Assembly: GCA_012514835.1 (NCBI GenBank) | Contig: JAAYZM010000123.1 | Span: forward strand, 1-5,866 | Source of the DNA: Actinomycetales bacterium | GTDB taxonomy: Bacteria > Actinomycetota > Actinomycetes > Actinomycetales > Cellulomonadaceae | Length of the DNA stretch: 5,866 nucleotides | Direction of reading: 5' to 3' | Part shown: positions 1 through 2,869 of the stretch, one piece after another | Layout of the letters: each line of letters opens with the position of its first letter | Numbering within the stretch: position 1 is the first letter of the stretch | Position numbers and translations under genes: made by a program | The notes under the pieces: generated by a model | What the model was told of the DNA's origin: nothing | Databases searched by the model: none | The model's input: only the letters and a program-made list of their open reading frames with translations

Positions 1-126
1 ACCCGGGGGACGCCGTCGTCGGCCCCGACCCTGCTGACCCTGCTCCTGCGTGCCCTCGCCCTGCTTGCCCCCGCGCGCACGGCGAGGGCGCCCCTCGGGG
101 CGCGGCTCGGGCTGCTCGGTGGTCAC
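1..126 (-). CDS. Partial 5' end of an unidentified gene with a basic, Arg/Gly/Gln-rich N-terminus
   Basis: On the minus strand a frame opens at a GTG (126-124) and runs 42 codons to the window edge without a stop. Seen: it begins V/M-T-T-E-Q-P-E-P-R-P-E and continues with many Arg, Gly and Gln, ending in a run of four Arg followed by Pro-Pro-Gly. Almost every codon ends in G or C, as in the certain genes here. The opposite strand is also open but reads as a Leu/Ala-rich shadow. Such disordered basic tails are common at the ends of actinobacterial RNA- or DNA-binding proteins, RNA helicases included, but no catalytic domain lies in the window, so no function is assigned. An ATG in another frame (136-134) gives a less convincing Arg/Ala/Pro peptide. 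No strong ribosome binding site is visible, so the exact start is uncertain. The gene would be divergent from the lipoprotein gene. Confidence 0.42.
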   Translation of the reverse strand, partial: MTTEQPEPRPEGRPRRARGGKQGEGTQEQGQQGRGRRRRPPG

Positions 127-213
127 GGGGCACCATTCTCGCCGACGACGGCGGTCGCTGGCCCTTCGATAAACGCGGCCGCTCGAGATCCGGAGCCCGT
201 GCAAGGATGGCCG

Positions 214-234
214 ACCCCGCGACATCAGCGGGGT
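214..234. repeat. Short inverted repeat (7-bp arms) upstream of the lipoprotein gene
   Basis: The arms ACCCCGC (214-220) and GCGGGGT (228-234) are perfect complements around a 7-base spacer, GACATCA. The right arm ends 24 bases before the ATG at 259. It could be a hairpin in the 5' leader or an operator. Seven GC-rich base pairs can also arise by chance in DNA of this composition, so the functional call is weak. Confidence 0.35.
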
Positions 235-248
235 ATGGGCAGGACTTC

Positions 249-254
249 AGGGGG
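249..254 (+). promoter_or_regulatory. Ribosome binding site that sets the lipoprotein start
   Basis: AGGGGG lies four bases before the ATG at 259 and resembles the AGGAGG consensus. It favours 259 over the in-frame upstream GTG at 199 and ATG at 235. Starting at 259 also places the charged n-region and hydrophobic core correctly for a lipoprotein signal peptide. Confidence 0.6.
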
Positions 255-258
255 ACGC

Positions 259-864
259 ATGACGAGCGAGCGGCGCAGACCGCCCGCGCTGCGGGTGCGC
301 GACGTGGTGCCCGCGGGCATCGGGATCGTGCTGCTGCTGGGCGTGGCCGGGTGCATGGGGGCGTACGGCGGGGGTCCGCTGGGCGGGGACGACGGCGGGA
401 CGCCCGAGCCGACGTCCACCACGGAGCCCGTCTCGCCCGCACCCTCGCCGTCGTTCGTCGTGGAACCGCCCGACGAGGGGACGCCCGAGTACCTCGGTGA
501 CTTCGCCGAGCAGCTCGCGGAGTCCAAGAAGTCTGGCGCCGCGCCCGACGCGTTCACGAACCGCAAGCCGTTGTTCTCGTGCGGCGAGTTCGTGCTGGGG
601 CAGGGTGCGACGACGCCGCAAGAGGGCTGGGACTGCCTCGCCGAGCACCTCGAGACCGGCGCCGAGCTCGTGGTCGTCGCGCCCACGGTCGAGGGTGACC
701 CGATCATGACCTATTACCGCGTGGGCCCCGAGATCGACGGCATGGAGTACTTCTCCGACCCCACGTTCGACACGTGGGGCGCGGACGAGTGGGAGCACAT
801 GCTCTGCGCCATCGAGACCGATCCCTTAGGGATGGTCAACTGCGTCCGGGCGGATGCCGCGTAG
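259..864 (+). CDS. Secreted lipoprotein of unknown function
   Basis: The product is 201 residues. Residues 1-15 are Arg-rich, 16-31 form a hydrophobic segment (VVPAGIGIVLLLGVAG), and C32 sits in the lipobox V-A-G-C. This predicts cleavage by signal peptidase II and diacylglyceryl anchoring on the outer face of the membrane. Residues 33-75 are a Gly-rich then Pro/Ser/Thr/Glu-rich spacer, the usual disordered tether. The folded part, about 76-201, contains the motif SCGEFVLGQG (107-116), a second segment with D-C-L (125-127), a beta-like run ELVVVAPTVEGDP (136-148), and cysteines at 108, 126, 183 and 195, which could form two disulphides outside the cell. No enzyme motif is recognised. The coding pattern matches its neighbours except for one TTA leucine codon at 826-828 (residue 190). 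The gene stands alone: a divergent gene may lie to its left and a strong hairpin follows. The secreted-lipoprotein call is firm; the function is unknown. Confidence 0.85.
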   Translation: MTSERRRPPALRVRDVVPAGIGIVLLLGVAGCMGAYGGGPLGGDDGGTPEPTSTTEPVSPAPSPSFVVEPPDEGTPEYLGDFAEQLAESKKSGAAPDAFTNRKPLFSCGEFVLGQGATTPQEGWDCLAEHLETGAELVVVAPTVEGDPIMTYYRVGPEIDGMEYFSDPTFDTWGADEWEHMLCAIETDPLGMVNCVRADAA

Positions 865-889
865 TTCGCACCGGCATCCCCGAGCTGCT

Positions 890-930
890 CCCGCTGAGAT
901 AGGCAGTACGGAACTGCCTATCTCGGCGGG
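890..930. terminator. Strong 18-bp hairpin, probable terminator of the lipoprotein gene
   Basis: Left arm 890-907 and right arm 913-930 pair over 18 positions, with one T-G wobble (895/925) and a 5-base loop, ACGGA. The core GAGATAGGCAGT / ACTGCCTATCTC is 12 perfect base pairs and is clearly more AT-rich than its surroundings, so it is not a by-product of GC content. It begins 25 bases after the stop codon. No T-tract follows on either strand, so a classic intrinsic terminator is not proven. U-less hairpins are often proposed as terminators in actinobacteria. It could also be a copy of a dispersed palindromic repeat. Confidence 0.65.
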
Positions 931-964
931 TTGGGCGGTGGGCCGGGCGGATCGTGCGGGGCTA

Positions 965-981
965 GTGCCCTGTGAGGGCAC
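965..981. promoter_or_regulatory. Operator-like palindrome upstream of the ybaK-type gene
   Basis: GTGCCC (965-970) and GGGCAC (976-981) form a perfect 6-bp inverted repeat with a 5-base spacer, TGTGA. Its centre is 38 bases upstream of the start codon and overlaps where the -35 element of the proposed promoter would be. The position fits a repressor site, but no regulator is known and the repeat is short. Confidence 0.3.
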
Positions 982-998
982 CAACCCTGCACGCTGCG

Positions 999-1004
999 TA
1001 GGGT
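999..1004 (+). promoter_or_regulatory. Candidate -10 element (TAGGGT) of a leaderless promoter for the ybaK-type gene
   Basis: TAGGGT matches the actinobacterial -10 pattern TANNNT. Its last base is followed by six bases and then the ATG at 1011. Transcription would therefore start at or next to the A of ATG, giving a leaderless mRNA. No TTGACA-like -35 is visible at 16-18 bases upstream. The overlapping AGGGTGAG (1000-1007) could instead act as a weak ribosome binding site on a longer transcript. Confidence 0.5.
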
Positions 1005-1010
1005 GAGCGG

Positions 1011-1484
1011 ATGGACGACGGCGAGACGCGGGCGGTCGCGGCCCTCGAGGCGAGCGGCATCACCTTCACCCTCACGCGGCACGGGCGGGTCGGTTCGCTC
1101 GCGGAGGCGGCCGCGGCGCGGGGCGTCGAGCCCGCGGGCATCGTCAAGACGATCGTGGTGCGTCGTGGCGAGGGCGACTTCTTGTTCGTGCTCGTGCCGG
1201 GGGACCGCACCATCGCGTGGCCCAAGCTGCGCACCCTGCTGGGCGTGAGCCGGTTGTCGATGCCGGACGCCGACGTCGCGCTCGAGGTCACCGGCTACGT
1301 GCGCGGCACCATCACGCCGTTCGGTTCGCTCGCCGAGTGGCCCGTGGTGGCGGACGAGCGGATCGTGGGCCGCGAGGTGTCGATCGGGGCGGGCGCGCAC
1401 GGTGTCGCGGCGACCGTCGTCGGCGACGATCTTGTCGTGGCCCTCGACGCGCAGGTCGCGGACGTCACGGACCCGGAGGCCTGA
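1011..1484 (+). CDS. ybaK: YbaK/ProX-type aminoacyl-tRNA deacylase (trans-editing protein)
   Basis: The product is 157 residues, the usual size of free-standing members of the YbaK/ProRS-insertion family. These cytoplasmic proteins hydrolyse mischarged aminoacyl-tRNAs, classically Cys-tRNA(Pro) or Ala-tRNA(Pro), and so protect translation fidelity. Seen: the N-terminal helix and H24; the segment GIVKTIVV (43-50), whose K46 corresponds in position to the lysine required in Escherichia coli YbaK; the core strand FLFVLVPGDRTIAWPKLRTLLG (about 57-78); and the family hallmark TGYVRGTITPFG (94-105), with the G-x-x-x-P loop at G99-P103. The end, VSIGAGAHG (123-131) and a final strand, fits the fold. 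Substrate preference (YbaK, ProX or another subgroup) cannot be decided by eye. The ATG at 1011 is chosen because it begins the conserved N-terminus and sits six bases after a TAGGGT element. The hairpin after its stop and the promoter before sbcD suggest a separate transcription unit. Confidence 0.9.
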   Translation: MDDGETRAVAALEASGITFTLTRHGRVGSLAEAAAARGVEPAGIVKTIVVRRGEGDFLFVLVPGDRTIAWPKLRTLLGVSRLSMPDADVALEVTGYVRGTITPFGSLAEWPVVADERIVGREVSIGAGAHGVAATVVGDDLVVALDAQVADVTDPEA

Positions 1485-1493
1485 CCGCCTCAA

Positions 1494-1534
1494 GGTGGAG
1501 GGTTCGTTCCCTGGTGGGGAACAAACTCTCCACC
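1494..1534. terminator. Long hairpin after the ybaK-type gene, probable terminator
   Basis: Arms 1494-1511 and 1517-1534 pair over 18 positions around a 5-base loop, TGGTG, with one G-T wobble (1501/1527) and one C-A mismatch (1505/1523). It starts ten bases after the stop codon. As with the hairpin at 890-930, there is no T-tract and the arms include AT-rich parts (GTTCGTTCCC / GGGAACAAAC), so pairing is unlikely to be chance. The position fits termination of the upstream gene or a 3'-end stabiliser. Confidence 0.62.
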
Positions 1535-1546
1535 GTGCATCCGGCG

Positions 1547-1562
1547 CGAGGCGCGAGCCTCG
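1547..1562. repeat. Short palindrome upstream of sbcD
   Basis: CGAGGC (1547-1552) and GCCTCG (1557-1562) are a perfect 6-bp inverted repeat around GCGA. The centre is about 43 bases upstream of the sbcD start, next to the expected -35 region. It may be an operator or a small GNRA-loop hairpin. It is short and GC-rich, so chance is a real alternative. Confidence 0.25.
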
Positions 1563-1585
1563 GTGGGAGTGTCAGAGGCGCGCGA

Positions 1586-1591
1586 TACCGT
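1586..1591 (+). promoter_or_regulatory. Candidate -10 element (TACCGT) of a leaderless sbcDC promoter
   Basis: TACCGT fits TANNNT and is followed by six bases and then the GTG at 1598, the same spacing as at the ybaK-type gene. Transcription would begin at or beside the G of GTG. No Shine-Dalgarno sequence lies at a useful distance before this GTG, which supports a leaderless message. No good -35 match is seen. Confidence 0.5.
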
Positions 1592-1597
1592 CGCGGC

Positions 1598-2869
1598 GTG
1601 AGGATCCTGCACACGTCCGACTGGCACCTGGGCCGCACCCTGCACGGGGTGGACCTGCTGGACCACCAGGCGGCCTACCTCGACCACCTGGTCGAGCTCG
1701 CGCGCGCCGAGCGGGTGCACGCCGTGGTGGTCGCGGGGGACGTGTATGACCGCGCGCTGCCGCCAGTTCGCGCAGTCGAGCTGCTCTCGGAAACGCTCGC
1801 GCGGCTCGCCGAGGTGACGCACGTGATCCTCACGCCGGGCAACCATGACTCGGCCACGCGCCTCGGTTTCGGGGCCGCCGTGATGCGTCCCGAGGTGCAC
1901 GTGCGGGCGCGCGTCGCGGACGTGGGCACGCCCGTGGTGGTGCCTTCCGACGACGGCGAGGCGTGGGTCTATGCACTTCCCTACCTGGACCCGGACGCCA
2001 CGCGAAGGGATCTGTCCCCGGACCCGACCGACCCGGAGCGGGACCTCGTTCGTTCCCACGAGGCCGTCATGGGCGCGGCGATGGACCGCGTGCGCGCGGG
2101 CGTCGCGGCGCGCCGGGCCGCGGGCGGGCGCGGGCACGTGGTGGTGGCCGCGCACGCGTTCGTGGTGGGCGGCCAGCCGAGCGAGTCGGAGCGCGACATC
2201 CGCGTGGGCGGTGTCGACTCCGTGCCCTCGGGCGTGTTCGCGGGCGCTGATTACGTCGCGCTCGGCCACCTCCACGGGCCGCAGCAGGTCTCGGGGGCCG
2301 GTGCGCTCGCCCGCTACTGCGGCTCCCCGCTCGCCTACTCGTTCTCCGAGGTGAACCACCGCAAGTCCACGGCGCTCGTCACGTTCGGGGAGGGGGCCGA
2401 CGACGGCGCTCCCGCGGGTGAGGTCGGCGCCGGAGGTGACTCTGCGGCCGGCGGTGCGCGCGGTGCCGTGCGCGAGGTCGCCGCTAGCTTGGCGCGCGCC
2501 GAGCTGATCGACGCGCCCGTGCCGCGACCGCTCGCGGACCTCACGGGGACGCTCGACGAGCTGCTCTCCCGGAAGCACGACCAGCACGCCGAGTCCTGGG
2601 TGCGCGTCACGGTGACCGACCCGGTGCGCCCGGGCAGCCTCGTGGCCCGCCTCGAGGAGCGCTTCGCGCACCTGCTCGTCACGCGCCACCAGCCCGTGGG
2701 CGTGGCCGCGGGTGAGCGCACGCTGACTGCCGTGACGGCGGCGAGCGACCCGGTGACCGTCGTCGGCGACTTCGTGCGGCACGTGACGGGCCGCGACCCG
2801 AGCGGCGCGGAGGCGACCGTGCTCCGGGCCGCCGTCGAGGCCGTCGAGGCGAGCGAGAGGAGCGCCTGA
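1598..2869 (+). CDS. sbcD: SbcD, nuclease subunit of the SbcCD (Mre11-Rad50-type) complex
   Basis: The product is 423 residues, close to the usual SbcD length of about 400. It is the calcineurin-like phosphoesterase that, with SbcC, cuts DNA hairpins and processes double-stranded ends in a Mn2+-dependent reaction. All metal-binding motifs are visible: D8-x-H10 in TSDWHLG (6-12), D48 in GDVYDR (47-52), N82 and H83 in GNHD (81-84), H186 in AAHAF (184-188), and H224 and H226 in GHLHG (223-227). The strand RYCGSPLAYSFSE (238-250) and the C-terminal domain, with PVPRPLADLTGTLDELL and later VTDPVRP, follow the SbcD pattern. Residues 263-289 are an unusual Gly/Ala/Asp-rich stretch between domains. 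The frame is open upstream to 1217, but the conserved N-terminus (V/M-R-I-L-H-T-S-D-W-H) begins at the GTG at 1598, and the upstream translation overlaps the ybaK-type gene. The stop codon overlaps the sbcC start by one base, so the two are one operon. Confidence 0.96.
   Translation: MRILHTSDWHLGRTLHGVDLLDHQAAYLDHLVELARAERVHAVVVAGDVYDRALPPVRAVELLSETLARLAEVTHVILTPGNHDSATRLGFGAAVMRPEVHVRARVADVGTPVVVPSDDGEAWVYALPYLDPDATRRDLSPDPTDPERDLVRSHEAVMGAAMDRVRAGVAARRAAGGRGHVVVAAHAFVVGGQPSESERDIRVGGVDSVPSGVFAGADYVALGHLHGPQQVSGAGALARYCGSPLAYSFSEVNHRKSTALVTFGEGADDGAPAGEVGAGGDSAAGGARGAVREVAASLARAELIDAPVPRPLADLTGTLDELLSRKHDQHAESWVRVTVTDPVRPGSLVARLEERFAHLLVTRHQPVGVAAGERTLTAVTAASDPVTVVGDFVRHVTGRDPSGAEATVLRAAVEAVEASERSA

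Larger units (their letters stand above)
127..258. promoter_or_regulatory. Divergent intergenic region
   Basis: This spacer separates the putative leftward gene from the rightward lipoprotein gene, so it should hold promoters for both. The AT-richest part is the TTCGATAAAC stretch at 165-174. On the minus strand it gives TTTATCG, a possible weak -10 for the leftward gene. No convincing -35/-10 pair was found for the rightward gene. The region ends with the inverted repeat and ribosome binding site listed separately. Confidence 0.35.

Noticed and set aside
88..103. GCGCCCC-TC-GGGGCGC inverted repeat
   Set aside because: The 2-base spacer and pure G/C arms are expected by chance here, and it lies inside the putative leftward coding sequence.
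175..187. Overlapping NotI (GCGGCCGC) and XhoI (CTCGAG) sites resembling a cloning-vector linker
   Set aside because: The flanking sequence runs straight into natural-looking genomic DNA, and both sites are GC-rich enough to occur by chance in this genome. No other vector sequence is seen.
199..258. Earlier starts for the lipoprotein gene (GTG 199, ATG 235)
   Set aside because: They lack the well-placed AGGGGG site and would put extra residues before a signal peptide that is already complete from 259.
1506..1523. Possible LexA/SOS box in the spacer before sbcD (GTTC and GAAC elements)
   Set aside because: The half-sites are in the wrong order: actinobacterial SOS boxes read GAAC...GTTC, and here GTTCCC precedes GGGAAC. 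The sequence is better explained as the hairpin stem.
1217..1597. An upstream extension of sbcD in the same open frame
   Set aside because: It overlaps the ybaK-type gene and translates to Arg/Gly-rich sequence. The conserved SbcD N-terminus begins at the GTG at 1598.
1011..2869. A functional system linking tRNA editing (ybaK-type) with SbcCD
   Set aside because: A hairpin and a separate promoter lie between them, and both are common housekeeping genes. Adjacency alone is not evidence of a joint function.
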